Source of the DNA: Acidovorax sp. sif1233
GTDB taxonomy: Bacteria; Pseudomonadota; Gammaproteobacteria; Burkholderiales; Burkholderiaceae_C
NCBI RefSeq assembly: GCF_019218755.1
Contig: NZ_JAHUWZ010000010.1
Span: 62,001-126,000, forward strand
Direction of reading: 5' to 3'
Length of the DNA stretch: 64,000 nt
How positions within the stretch are numbered: the first letter of the stretch is position 1; every line of letters starts with the position of its first letter. The notes below the pieces were generated by a model. That model searched no databases and had not been told where the DNA came from. It worked only from the letters and a program-made list of their open reading frames with translations. Both the position numbers and the translations under genes were made by a program. Positions 8,768 to 17,070 of the stretch are shown piece by piece.

Positions 8768-9775
8768 TCAGAGGCCCTTGGCCTTTTCGGCGCGCAGCAT
8801 CATGATCTTGGCGGCCGACAGGACCACGAACGTGATCACGAACAGCAGGAAACCGAGGGCAAACAGCGTGGAGAGGTGGAAATCCGCCGCCTCGCCAAAT
8901 TCATTGGCCAGCGTGGAGGCAATGGACGTCCCTGGCGAAAACAGCGAAGTGGGCATGCGGTTGGCATTGCCGATCACGAAGGTCACCGCCATGGTCTCGC
9001 CCAGGGCGCGGCCCAGGCCCAGCATGACGCCGCCGATCACGCCCTTTTGCGTGTAGGGCAGCACGACGCGGCGCACCACCTCCCAGGTCGTGCAGCCCAG
9101 GCCGTAGGCCGACTCGCGCAGGATGGGCGGGACGATCTCGAACACATCGCGCATCACGGCCGCCACGAAGGGCAGCACCATGAACGCCAGCACGATGCCG
9201 GCGGCCAGGATGCCGAAACCGTTGGTGCTGCCGCCAAACAGGAAGCCCACCAGCGGCATCGAGCCCAGCAGCTTCTGCACCGGCATCTGGAAGTAGTCGG
9301 CAAACAGCGGGGCAAACACGAACAGGCCGAACATGCCGTAGATGATCGAAGGCACGGCCGCCAGCAGCTCCACCGCCGTGCCCAGCGGGCGCCGCAGCCA
9401 GACCGGGCAGGTTTCCGTGAGGAAAAGGGCGATGCCGAAAGCCAGGGGCACCGCGATCAGCAGCGCGATGCCGGCGCTCGCCAGGGTGCCGACGATGGCA
9501 ATCGCGGCACCGAATTCTTCATTGATGATGTCCCATTCCACGCGCCAGATGAACTGGACTCCGAACTTGTGGAATGTCGGCCACGCGTAGACAAAAAGGG
9601 AAACGATGATGCCCAGCAGCGCCGCGAGCACCAGCAGCGACAGGCTTTGGGTCAGGCGATGGAAAAAGATGTCCTGCAGGCGCTGCCGCCTGGCAATCGA
9701 TACCATGGACTCTGTGGGGGCGTCCGTCGTCTTGACGGACACAGGTTGCGAACTCATGGTGGTTCCCACGCTCAT
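8768..9775 (-). CDS. pstC: Phosphate ABC transporter permease PstC
   Basis: A 335-residue permease partner of PstA. It has a hydrophilic N-terminal tail, then six membrane helices, with the EAA loop as [21 protein letters not shown] and the [17 protein letters not shown] segment. Several in-frame starts exist. The ATG at 9775 ([10 protein letters not shown]) is chosen because GGGAG precedes it by about five bases; ATGs at 9787 and 9757 are possible. A hairpin lies between pstS and this gene. Confidence 0.95.
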   Translation of the reverse strand: MSVGTTMSSQPVSVKTTDAPTESMVSIARRQRLQDIFFHRLTQSLSLLVLAALLGIIVSLFVYAWPTFHKFGVQFIWRVEWDIINEEFGAAIAIVGTLASAGIALLIAVPLAFGIALFLTETCPVWLRRPLGTAVELLAAVPSIIYGMFGLFVFAPLFADYFQMPVQKLLGSMPLVGFLFGGSTNGFGILAAGIVLAFMVLPFVAAVMRDVFEIVPPILRESAYGLGCTTWEVVRRVVLPYTQKGVIGGVMLGLGRALGETMAVTFVIGNANRMPTSLFSPGTSIASTLANEFGEAADFHLSTLFALGFLLFVITFVVLSAAKIMMLRAEKAKGL

Positions 9776-9816
9776 GTTGACTCCCATCTGGCTTCTGGAG
9801 GCCCCACAAACCAGCA

Positions 9817-9845
9817 CCCATCAGCCAGACCAGCCGGCCGATGGG
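9817..9845 (-). other. Intercistronic hairpin between pstS and pstC
   Basis: On the coding strand, CCCATCgGCC pairs with GGCtGATGGG around a nine-base loop. No T-run follows. A structure here would be expected to protect or partly terminate the pstS message, so that more binding protein than permease is made. Confidence 0.5.
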
Positions 9846-9866
9846 GGGTATTCTGGGGCAACTGGC

Positions 9867-10889
9867 TTACTTCTTGATCTGCGACCAGACCTTGGAGCGG
9901 ATCTCGGCGGTCAGGCTGTCGGGCAGCGGAACATAGTCCAGTTCCGTGGCCATGCCCTTGCCGTTCTTGAACGCCCACTCGAAGAACTTCAGCACTTCGG
10001 CCGACTGCGCCTTGTCGGCAGGGTCCTTGTACATCAGGATGAAAGAAGCGGTGCTGACGGGCCAGCTGTCCGCGCCCTTGGCGTTGACCATCGAGATGCC
10101 CATGCCCGGCACGCTGAACCAGTCGGCGCTGGCGGCGGCGGCCGCAAAAGTCTTGTCGTCAGGGCTCACGTACTTGCCGTCTGCATTCTGCAGTTGCAGG
10201 AAGTTCATGTTGTTCTTCTTGACGTAGGCGTATTCCACATAGCCGACAGCGCCCTTCACGCGGGTCACGTTGGCGGCCACGCCTTCGTTGCCCTTGCCGC
10301 CCACGGACGACGCGGCAGGCCACTTCACGGCCGCGCCCTTGCCCACGGAATCAGCCCACTCCTTGCTGACCGCCGACAGGTAGTCGGTCCAGTTGAAGGT
10401 GGTGCCCGAACCATCCGCGCGGTGTACCACGGTGATGTTCTGGTCGGGCAGGGTCTTGCCAGGATTCAGCGCGGCGAGCTTGGCATCGTTCCACTTGGCG
10501 ATCTTGCCCAGGAAGATGTCCGCCAGCACGGGGCCCGTCACGCGCAGTTCGCCGGGCTTGAAGCCGTCCAGGTTGATCACGGGCACCGTGCCGCCGATGA
10601 TGGCGGGAAACTGCACCATGCCGTCCTTGTCCAGGTCGGCGCCGGACACGGGCGCATCGGTGGCGCCGAAAGCCACGGTCTTGGCGCGGATCTGGCGGAT
10701 GCCGCCGGAAGATCCGATGGACTGGTAGTTCAGGCCCGTGCCCGTTTCCTTCTTGTAGGCCTCGGCCCACTTGGCGTACATGGGGAACGGAAAGGTCGCG
10801 CCTGCACCGGTGATGTCCGCCGCAAAGGCACTGCCCACAGCCATGGTGGCCAGTGCGACAGCGACGGTTTTGAGAAATGTGCGTTTCAT
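9867..10889 (-). CDS. pstS: Periplasmic phosphate-binding protein PstS
   Basis: A 340-residue secreted binding protein. Residues 1-23 form a Sec signal peptide with cleavage after AFA. The mature protein starts ADITGAGATFPFPMYAKW, the classic PstS N-terminus. Phosphate-contacting loops are visible as GSSGGIRQ and HRADGSGTTF. It is the first gene of the pst-pho operon, and a PhoB-box-like repeat lies 58 bases upstream with a fitting -10. Confidence 0.97.
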   Translation of the reverse strand: MKRTFLKTVAVALATMAVGSAFAADITGAGATFPFPMYAKWAEAYKKETGTGLNYQSIGSSGGIRQIRAKTVAFGATDAPVSGADLDKDGMVQFPAIIGGTVPVINLDGFKPGELRVTGPVLADIFLGKIAKWNDAKLAALNPGKTLPDQNITVVHRADGSGTTFNWTDYLSAVSKEWADSVGKGAAVKWPAASSVGGKGNEGVAANVTRVKGAVGYVEYAYVKKNNMNFLQLQNADGKYVSPDDKTFAAAAASADWFSVPGMGISMVNAKGADSWPVSTASFILMYKDPADKAQSAEVLKFFEWAFKNGKGMATELDYVPLPDSLTAEIRSKVWSQIKK

Positions 10890-10930
10890 TATTCAGTACC
10901 TTTTGGCTAGGGTTAACAGGAACAGCACGA

Positions 10931-10964
10931 ACTCTAGGCCCCCAAGATGACAATTCGGTGACAC
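10931..10964 (-). promoter_or_regulatory. PhoB box and -10 of the pstS promoter
   Basis: The minus strand carries TGTCA and TGTCA repeated 11 bases apart (box 10947-10964, GTGTCACCGAATTGTCAT). By my count it matches 13 of 18 positions of the Escherichia coli Pho box. Ten bases further on is TAGAGT (10931-10936) as a -10. This is the usual layout, with the box in place of a -35. Confidence 0.75.
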
Positions 10965-11015
10965 AAGGCACCCCGTCGCACAGAGCCGCCACACGGTCAT
11001 CCAGCGCCGCGCGCA

Positions 11016-11033
11016 CCGTCATGAATCTGTCAC
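11016..11033 (+). promoter_or_regulatory. PhoB box upstream of ppx
   Basis: CCGTCATGAATCTGTCAC on the plus strand matches 16 of 18 positions of the E. coli Pho box consensus by my count, the best in the window. GACACT ten bases downstream could be the -10. It is separate from the pstS box and points the other way. The gap 10890-11156 holds both boxes and nothing else recognised. Confidence 0.72.
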
Positions 11034-11156
11034 ACGGTCCACGGACACTGGGCGGCTCGCGATCAGCACCCGCCTCCATGAGGGAGACGACGGGTGCCGC
11101 ACAGATGCACCTGACGCTCGCGGTACGATGCCGAACGAAGCTCCCACCAGAAATAC

Positions 11157-12635
11157 ATGCAGAACGGCACACGCCTCGCCGCGGTCGACCTCGGCTCCAA
11201 TAGTTTTCGCCTTGAAATCGGGCGCTATGAGTTCGGACATATCCAGCGGGTGGAATACCTCAAGGAAACCGTGCGCCAGGGCAACGGCCTCGATGAAGAC
11301 CGCAATCTGACGCGCGACGCCATGGAGCGTGGCTGGGCCTGCCTGGCACGATTCGGGGAGCGGCTGGCGGGGTTTCCCCGTGCCCAGGTCCGGGCCGTGG
11401 CGACCCAGACGCTGCGCGAGGCACGCAATCGGGACGAGTTCCTGTCACGCGGCAGCGAGGTGCTGGGCTATCCGATCGATGTGGTGTCGGGCCCGGAAGA
11501 AGCACGGCTGATCTACCAGGGGGTGGCCCGCCTGCTGCCGCAATCCGACGAGCGCCGCCTGGTCGTGGACATCGGAGGGCGTTCCACGGAGCTCATCCTG
11601 GGCCAGCAGTTCACACCCTACTCCGTGGCCTCGTACCGCGTGGGCAGCGTGGCCTGGTCGCAGCGCTACTTCGCCAACGGCGAATTCACGGCCCAGGCGT
11701 TCCTGGCCGCCGAGATCGCGGCCAAGGCCGTGCTGGACGAAGCGCTGGAAACCTTCCGCCCCGAGACCTGGGACGTGTCTTACGGCTCCTCCGGCACCGC
11801 GGGCGCCGTGGGTGACATCCTGGCCGCCGCCGGCGGCCCGCAGGGCCTCATCACGCGGGACGGGCTGGGCTGGCTGCACGAGCGCCTGCTGCGCGCCCAG
11901 TCTGCCGACCGCGTGCGCCTGGAAGGGCTGAAGGAAGAGCGGCGCGCCGTCATCGGCGGGGGAATCAGCGTGCTGCGCGCCGTCTTCGACCTGCTGGACA
12001 TCGAGCACATGCAGGTGGCACAGGGCGCCTTGCGCCAGGGCGCCCTCTACGACCTGCTGGACAGAGAGCAACCCGGCACCGACCTGCGTACCACCACCGT
12101 CAATGGACTCATGCAGCGGTTTGGCGTGGACATGGAGCACGCGGAACGGGTGGCGCGCACCGCGTGTGCCCTGTTCGAGCAGGCCACGCCCGGCGACAGC
12201 GAGCGAGCGTCGCGCAAGCTTGACTGGGCGGCGCGGCTGCACGAGATCGGCTGCCGCATATCCCACAGCGACTACCACCGCCACGGCGCCTACATCCTGG
12301 ACAACACCGATGCCGCCGGGTTTGCCGTTCCCGAGCTGCATCGCCTGGGCGTGCTGGTGCAGGGACAGCGCGGCAAGGTGCGCAAGCTCGGCGCGGACCT
12401 GCAAGATCCTGTCTTCGTGCTGCAGCTGCTGAGCCTGCGCCTGTCCGTGGCGCTGTGCCATGCGCGCCGCGATCCGGACACGGCAGGCCTCTCATTGCAA
12501 GCCGAGGGGCCGCGTTTTCTCCTGCGCGCCCGCCCCGGCTGGGCTGCGGCCTTTCCGCAGTCTGCGCACCTTCTTCGCGAGGAAGTCCAGGCCTGGCAGA
12601 AGACGCCCTGGGAACTGGTGGTTGACCTTCCCTGA
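11157..12635 (+). CDS. ppx: Exopolyphosphatase (Ppx/GppA family)
   Basis: A 492-residue cytoplasmic enzyme that removes phosphate from the ends of polyphosphate; some relatives act on pppGpp. The ASKHA fold phosphate loops are visible as AVDLGSNSFRLEI (about 9-21) and VVDIGGRSTELIL (about 137-149). The catalytic-type Glu lies in SGPEEARLIYQG, and a C-terminal HD-like domain (HEIGCRISHSDYHRHGAYIL) follows. It is divergent from pstS and has its own PhoB-like box, so both would be induced by phosphate starvation. It opposes Ppk, encoded 1.1 kb downstream on the other strand. Confidence 0.95.
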   Translation: MQNGTRLAAVDLGSNSFRLEIGRYEFGHIQRVEYLKETVRQGNGLDEDRNLTRDAMERGWACLARFGERLAGFPRAQVRAVATQTLREARNRDEFLSRGSEVLGYPIDVVSGPEEARLIYQGVARLLPQSDERRLVVDIGGRSTELILGQQFTPYSVASYRVGSVAWSQRYFANGEFTAQAFLAAEIAAKAVLDEALETFRPETWDVSYGSSGTAGAVGDILAAAGGPQGLITRDGLGWLHERLLRAQSADRVRLEGLKEERRAVIGGGISVLRAVFDLLDIEHMQVAQGALRQGALYDLLDREQPGTDLRTTTVNGLMQRFGVDMEHAERVARTACALFEQATPGDSERASRKLDWAARLHEIGCRISHSDYHRHGAYILDNTDAAGFAVPELHRLGVLVQGQRGKVRKLGADLQDPVFVLQLLSLRLSVALCHARRDPDTAGLSLQAEGPRFLLRARPGWAAAFPQSAHLLREEVQAWQKTPWELVVDLP

Positions 12636-12652
12636 GCATTGGCAATAAACTA

Positions 12653-12667
12653 TATAAACTGTTTATA
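12653..12667. promoter_or_regulatory. Perfect AT-rich palindrome upstream of the Ala/Lys-rich protein
   Basis: TATAAAC-T-GTTTATA is a perfect inverted repeat within a 40-base AT-rich island (12643-12682) that contrasts sharply with its surroundings. It ends 30 bases before the start codon at 12698. It could be an operator, and it also contains TATAAA, which would serve as a -10. Confidence 0.5.
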
Positions 12668-12697
12668 CCGTTTATTTATTGACCCACTGCCTTCATC

Positions 12698-13255
12698 ATG
12701 ACCACCACCAGCGCCACACCACCCGCCCCGTCCGCCCCCGCAGTCACAGCCACAGCGCCCGCAAAACCTGCCAAGCCCTCTGCCGCGGTGGCCGCCAAAT
12801 CACCCGCCAAGGCAGCGGCTCCCGCCAAGCAGGCCAGGAAAGCGGGCGCGAAGCCCGCTGCTGCCGCCCCCAAGGCGAAAGGGGCCAGCTCCAAGAAGGC
12901 TGCGGCCGCGCCCCAGCCCGCCAAAGCAAAAGCACCCACGCCGCAGGCTGCCCCGGACACCAAGGCCAAGAAGCCCAAGCTGGTGCGTGACAGCTTTACC
13001 ATCCCGAAGGATGAATACGCCGTCATCGAGACACTGAAGCAGCGCTCTGCGGCGCTCGCGCAGCCCGTGAAGAAGAGCGAGCTGTTGCGCGCCGGCCTGA
13101 AGGTGCTGGCGGCGATGTCCGACAGCGCACTGCGCACCGCAGTGCAGGCCGTGCCGTCCATCAAGACGGGACGCCCCAGGGCCCAAGCGGCCGCAGCCCC
13201 CGTCGCCGCGGCCGCACCGGCCGCCAGGACCGCCGCCAAGGCCACGCGCAAGTGA
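12698..13255 (+). CDS. Histone H1-like Ala/Lys/Pro-rich protein with a ribbon-helix-helix-like domain
   Basis: A 185-residue basic protein. Residues 1-95 are low complexity, made of Ala, Lys and Pro with PAKA/KPAA-type repeats like those of histone H1-like bacterial proteins. Residues about 96-155 look folded: VRDSFTIPKDEYAVIETLKQ then KKSELLRAGLKVLAAM, a strand followed by two helices like the ribbon-helix-helix DNA-binding fold. The tail (160-185) is again Ala-rich and basic. A nucleoid or regulatory DNA-binding role is inferred, not shown. The perfect palindrome 30 bases upstream might be its own operator. Its place between ppx and sixA-ppk suggests a link with polyphosphate, which can bind basic proteins. 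Confidence 0.6.
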   Translation: MTTTSATPPAPSAPAVTATAPAKPAKPSAAVAAKSPAKAAAPAKQARKAGAKPAAAAPKAKGASSKKAAAAPQPAKAKAPTPQAAPDTKAKKPKLVRDSFTIPKDEYAVIETLKQRSAALAQPVKKSELLRAGLKVLAAMSDSALRTAVQAVPSIKTGRPRAQAAAAPVAAAAPAARTAAKATRK

Positions 13256-13294
13256 GCCGGTCTGCGCCGGGGACGGCCCCTGGCGCAACCGGCA

Positions 13295-13759
13295 TCAAAC
13301 AAACTCGGGCGACTGAACGGCGATCAGCAATGTCTGGCTTTGGTCCAGCCGCTGCCGCTGCCTCAGCCACCAGACCGAGCCCTTGCGCACGGCGCATTCC
13401 GAAGCCTGCAGTCCCATCAGCTGGGCGATGGTCTGCCCCAGCATGGGCTGGTGGCCCACGATCAGCACCGTGCCCTTGGCGCGCGGCCACTGTGCGAGGT
13501 CCAGCAGTTCCTGCGGCGTCCCGCCCGGCAGCAGCTCGGCCCGCATCTTGAACTTGCGCCCCAGGGCGCTGGCCGTCTGCTCGGTGCGCCGCGAGGGGCT
13601 GGCCAGCACGCGCAGGCCCTCGGGCAGCTGCCGGTCCAGCCATGCAGCCATGCGCGCTGCCTGCTTTTCGCCCCGCGGCGTCAAGGCCCGCGCCAGGTCA
13701 TCACCCCCCTCAGCGGCTTCTTCCGCCTCCGCATGTCGCCACAGGATGAGATCCATCAT
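13295..13759 (-). CDS. sixA: Phosphohistidine phosphatase SixA
   Basis: A 154-residue histidine phosphatase. The catalytic RHA motif is at LILWRHAEAEE (residues about 4-14), the second conserved region is ASPSRRTEQTA, and the second catalytic His is in VGHQPML. SixA removes phosphate from phosphohistidine, such as on phosphotransferase components in E. coli. It starts within the ppk stop (ATGATG, four-base overlap if the first ATG is used), so it is translationally coupled to ppk. Confidence 0.93.
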   Translation of the reverse strand: MMDLILWRHAEAEEAAEGGDDLARALTPRGEKQAARMAAWLDRQLPEGLRVLASPSRRTEQTASALGRKFKMRAELLPGGTPQELLDLAQWPRAKGTVLIVGHQPMLGQTIAQLMGLQASECAVRKGSVWWLRQRQRLDQSQTLLIAVQSPEFV

Positions 13760-15942
13760 GCTGTCCCTTGGTCGAGTTGCGCCGGGGAAGGGGCCGGTCC
13801 GTAGCGGACCATCAGGGCGTCCTGGGCGCCCACTCCGTCCTCGGGGCGGGGTGCCCGGTCATAGCCTCCCTGCGCATTCAGCGTCCATGCGTCCCGGTCA
13901 TCGTGCAGGTAGGCCACCAGGCACTCGTCAACGATCTGCTGCCGCAGGCGCGGGTCCGTCACGGGCCAGGCCAGTTCCACGCGCCGCATCATGTTGCGGT
14001 TCATCCAGTCGGCACTGGAAAGGTACAGGTCCTCGTCGCTGCCGCAGCGGAAGTAGAAGACCCGCGTGTGCTCGAGGAAGCGGCCGATCACAGAGCGCAC
14101 CCGGATGTTGTCGGTCACCCCGGGCACCTGGGCCGCGAGCATGCAGGCCCCGCGCACGATGAGGTCGATGCGCGCTCCGCGCTGGGCGGCCAGAATCAGC
14201 GCGCGCATCAAGGCTTCATCGGTCAGGGCATTCATCTTGGCCACGATGCGCGCATCCTCTCCCCGGCTCGCGGCCTGCCCCACCTGCTCGATCTTCTCCA
14301 GCATGCGCCGGTGCAGATGGAACGGCGCCAGCATCAGCTTGCGCAGCTTGGGCGGGCGGTTCTGGCTCGCGAGGTGGTTGAACACCCCGTCCATGTCCGC
14401 CGTGGTTTCCTCGTCGGCAGTGAGATAGCTCAGATCGGTATAGAGCCGTGCCGTGCGCACGTTGTAGTTGCCGGTGGACAGGTGCCCGTACCGCCGCAGC
14501 TGGCGCCCTTCCCTGCGCGTGACCAGCAGCATCTTGGCATGTGTCTTGAGCCCCACCACGCCATACACCACCTGCGCGCCAATCGACTCCAGCGCCTCCG
14601 CCCAGTTGATGTTGGCTTCCTCGTCAAAGCGGGCCTTGAGTTCCACGACCGCCATGACCTCCTTGCCCCGGCGCACGGCCTCGGTCAGCAGGTCCATGAG
14701 TTCGGAATCGCCACCGGTGCGGTAGATCGTCTGCTTGATGACGAGGACGTCGGGATCGTTCACGGCCTCGCGCAGGAAGGCGAGCAGTCCGTCGAAGCTC
14801 TCGAACGGCTGGTGGATGAGCACGTCGCGCTGGCGCAGCTGCTCCATGATGGACACTCCGGCCTGCAATTGCCGTGGCCAGGCGGAATTCCAGGTCGGAA
14901 ACAGCAGGGCGGGCGCATCCACCAGGTCCACCAGCTGGGTCAGGCGCACCAGGTTCACGGGCCCGGGTACCCGGTACAAGGCGGCGGGGGGCAAGGCAAA
15001 CTGCGCCAGCAAAAAGTCGGACAGGAATTGCGAACATCCCGCGGACACTTCCAGCCGGACGGCCTGCCCATAGTGCCTGTGCTGCAAGCCCTGGCGCAGG
15101 GCTGTCCGCAGATTGCGCACATCCTCCTCGTCCAGCGCGAGGTCGGAATGGCGCGTCACCCGGAATTGCGAGAACTCCGTCACCTCGCGCCCCGGAAAGA
15201 GCTCGTCCAGGTGTGCCCGCACGATGCTGGAAAGGCTCACGAAAAGCGCTTCCGAGGGTGCCACGCGGGCAGGCATGCGAATCAGCCTGGGCAGGGCCCT
15301 GGGAACCTTGACGATGGCGATCTCGTTCTCTCGCCCGAATGCATCGTGCCCCTTCAGGCGCACGATGAAGTTCAGGGACTTGTTGGCCACCTGGGGAAAG
15401 GGGTGCGCGGGGTCCAGCCCCACCGGGATCAGCAGCGGCCGCACCTCGCCCACGAAATACTCGTGGACCCAGCGCTTCTGGGCGGGCGAACGCTCCCCAT
15501 GCCCGACGATCCGGATGCCATGGGCGGCAAACGCAGGCACCAGGGACTCGTTGTACAGCGTGTACTGCCGGTCCACCAGCCCGTGCACCTTGGCGGCCAC
15601 TGCTTCGAAGGATGCCGTCGAATAAAGGCCCTGGGTCTCGCCTTTCTGGGCCGCGGTGATGTGCGGCGCGGCACGCACTTCAAAAAACTCGTCCAGGTTG
15701 GACGACACGATGCACAGGTAGCGCAGCCGCTCCAGCAGCGGCACATCCGTTCTCACGGCCCAGTCGAACACCCGTTCGTTGAACGCGAGGATGCTGTGGT
15801 CCCTGTCCAGGAACATGTGCGGTGGCGCCGCAGTGGGCGCGGCTGCCGGTGCGTGGCCCACGCCGCCGTCGCGTGGCACCGGCGTGGCATCGGGACTGTC
15901 ACACGACAGGGCAACAGCGTCATCAGGGGGCAAGGGCAACAT
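13756..15942 (-). CDS. ppk: Polyphosphate kinase 1
   Basis: A 728-residue enzyme that makes polyphosphate from ATP and is membrane-associated in other bacteria. The N-domain begins with FLDRDHSILAFNERVFDWA at about residue 44. The phosphorylated histidine is His468 in VGLKTHAKML, and the second essential His is His625 in GRFLEHTRVFYF. Residues 1-42 are a low-complexity extension absent from E. coli Ppk; the ATG at 15816 would remove it. Neither start has a clear ribosome site, so the longer form is kept with caution. A PhoB-like box lies 50 bases upstream, inside the end of the preceding glycosyltransferase gene. sixA follows with overlap. Confidence 0.95.
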   Translation of the reverse strand: MLPLPPDDAVALSCDSPDATPVPRDGGVGHAPAAAPTAAPPHMFLDRDHSILAFNERVFDWAVRTDVPLLERLRYLCIVSSNLDEFFEVRAAPHITAAQKGETQGLYSTASFEAVAAKVHGLVDRQYTLYNESLVPAFAAHGIRIVGHGERSPAQKRWVHEYFVGEVRPLLIPVGLDPAHPFPQVANKSLNFIVRLKGHDAFGRENEIAIVKVPRALPRLIRMPARVAPSEALFVSLSSIVRAHLDELFPGREVTEFSQFRVTRHSDLALDEEDVRNLRTALRQGLQHRHYGQAVRLEVSAGCSQFLSDFLLAQFALPPAALYRVPGPVNLVRLTQLVDLVDAPALLFPTWNSAWPRQLQAGVSIMEQLRQRDVLIHQPFESFDGLLAFLREAVNDPDVLVIKQTIYRTGGDSELMDLLTEAVRRGKEVMAVVELKARFDEEANINWAEALESIGAQVVYGVVGLKTHAKMLLVTRREGRQLRRYGHLSTGNYNVRTARLYTDLSYLTADEETTADMDGVFNHLASQNRPPKLRKLMLAPFHLHRRMLEKIEQVGQAASRGEDARIVAKMNALTDEALMRALILAAQRGARIDLIVRGACMLAAQVPGVTDNIRVRSVIGRFLEHTRVFYFRCGSDEDLYLSSADWMNRNMMRRVELAWPVTDPRLRQQIVDECLVAYLHDDRDAWTLNAQGGYDRAPRPEDGVGAQDALMVRYGPAPSPAQLDQGTA

Positions 15943-15976
15943 GGATACGCAAGCGCGGCGAGTGCAGGATGGCTGC

Positions 15977-16010
15977 AGTATTTAACGCCCAGATGACAAA
16001 GATGTGACAG
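15977..16010 (-). promoter_or_regulatory. PhoB box and -10 for ppk, embedded in the upstream gene
   Basis: The minus strand reads CTGTCACATCTTTGTCAT (16010-15993), matching 15 of 18 Pho-box positions by my count, with a further TGTCA half-site at 16021-16017. AATACT, ten bases downstream (15982-15977), fits a -10. The box lies in the last codons of the glycosyltransferase gene, so ppk can be transcribed separately from that operon. Confidence 0.68.
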
Positions 16011-17070
16011 GCTCCGTGACAGTCACACGCGCCACGCCCTGTGTCCGGGCAGGAACCAGGTACTGCTCGAACAGCCGCGCGGCGTGGGCCCATGTGAAAT
16101 CGAGCGCACGCGCCCGGGCGTCGGAGCGGGCAATCGCCAGCGCCTCCTGGCTTGCAGTCAGCAAATCGTCATGCAGCACGCCCCCCCGTGCCGGCTGGCC
16201 AGGATGTGCACCCAGCACTTCCATCGGCCCGTCCACGGGGAAAGCGGCCACCGGCGTTCCGCAGGCCATGGCCTCGAGCATGACCAGCCCGAAGGTTTCA
16301 GAACGGCTGGGAAACACAAAAACATCCGCCGCCGCATACACCTGGGCCAGTGCCGGGCGGTCCAGGATGCCCAGCCAGCGGACCTGCGGGTACCTGGCCT
16401 TCAGGCGCGCCTCCAGCGGGCCGACACCACACACCACCTTGGAGCCGGGCATGTCCAGCCGGAGGAAGGCCTCGATGTTCTTTTCGTACGAGATCCGTCC
16501 CACGTACAAGGCCACGGGATGGGCCAGGGCCCCCATGAGCGGGCTGGGGGTGGTGGCGCCGTGGAACGCGAAAGCCTGCGTGTCAACGCCATGGGTCCAC
16601 AGGCGCAGGTTGCGAAATCCCCGGTGCTCCAGCATCTGCAGGACGCCGTGCGTCGGCACCATCACGCCCGATGACGGGCGATGGAAATGACGGAACAGCG
16701 CGTACCCCCATCCAAGCGGCACCCGCAAGGCCGCGTTCAGTATTTCCGGGAAACGGGTATGGAATGCCGTGGTGAATGCCAGGCCCTTGCGCAGGCAGTA
16801 GCGGCGCCCCGCCCAGCCCAGCGGTCCTTCGGTGGCCAGGTGGATGGCGTCGGGCTCCATCGCGTCCAGCATCCCTGCCACGCGCTGCGCGGGCCGCACG
16901 GCCAGATCGATCCCTGCATAGCCAGGGCACGGGCGCGTTGTGAACTGGCCGGGATGCAGCACCTGGACCGCGTGCCCGGCGGCTTCCAGCTCCCGCACCA
17001 GCTCCAGCAGCGTGGTGACGACCCCGTTGACCTGGGGAAGCCAGGCATCCGTCAGCAAGGCGATTTTCAT
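15982..17070 (-). CDS. Family 4 glycosyltransferase, probable Agt-type glycolipid synthase
   Basis: A 362-residue GT-B enzyme. The N-terminal MKIALLTDAWLPQVNGVVTTL is typical of GT4 lipid glycosyltransferases. The C-terminal half has the nucleotide-sugar site, with YVGRISYEKNIE (about 190-203) and the EX7E motif SETFGLVMLEAMACGTPVAA. No membrane segment is seen, consistent with peripheral binding. The start overlaps the preceding phosphoesterase by four bases (ATGA). In many alpha- and gammaproteobacteria a glycosyltransferase (Agt) sits beside PlcP and builds glycosyl-diacylglycerol from the diacylglycerol PlcP releases during phosphate starvation. That role is inferred from context. Capsule or mannosyl transfer is the main alternative. 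Confidence 0.7.
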   Translation of the reverse strand: MKIALLTDAWLPQVNGVVTTLLELVRELEAAGHAVQVLHPGQFTTRPCPGYAGIDLAVRPAQRVAGMLDAMEPDAIHLATEGPLGWAGRRYCLRKGLAFTTAFHTRFPEILNAALRVPLGWGYALFRHFHRPSSGVMVPTHGVLQMLEHRGFRNLRLWTHGVDTQAFAFHGATTPSPLMGALAHPVALYVGRISYEKNIEAFLRLDMPGSKVVCGVGPLEARLKARYPQVRWLGILDRPALAQVYAAADVFVFPSRSETFGLVMLEAMACGTPVAAFPVDGPMEVLGAHPGQPARGGVLHDDLLTASQEALAIARSDARARALDFTWAHAARLFEQYLVPARTQGVARVTVTEPVTSLSSGR

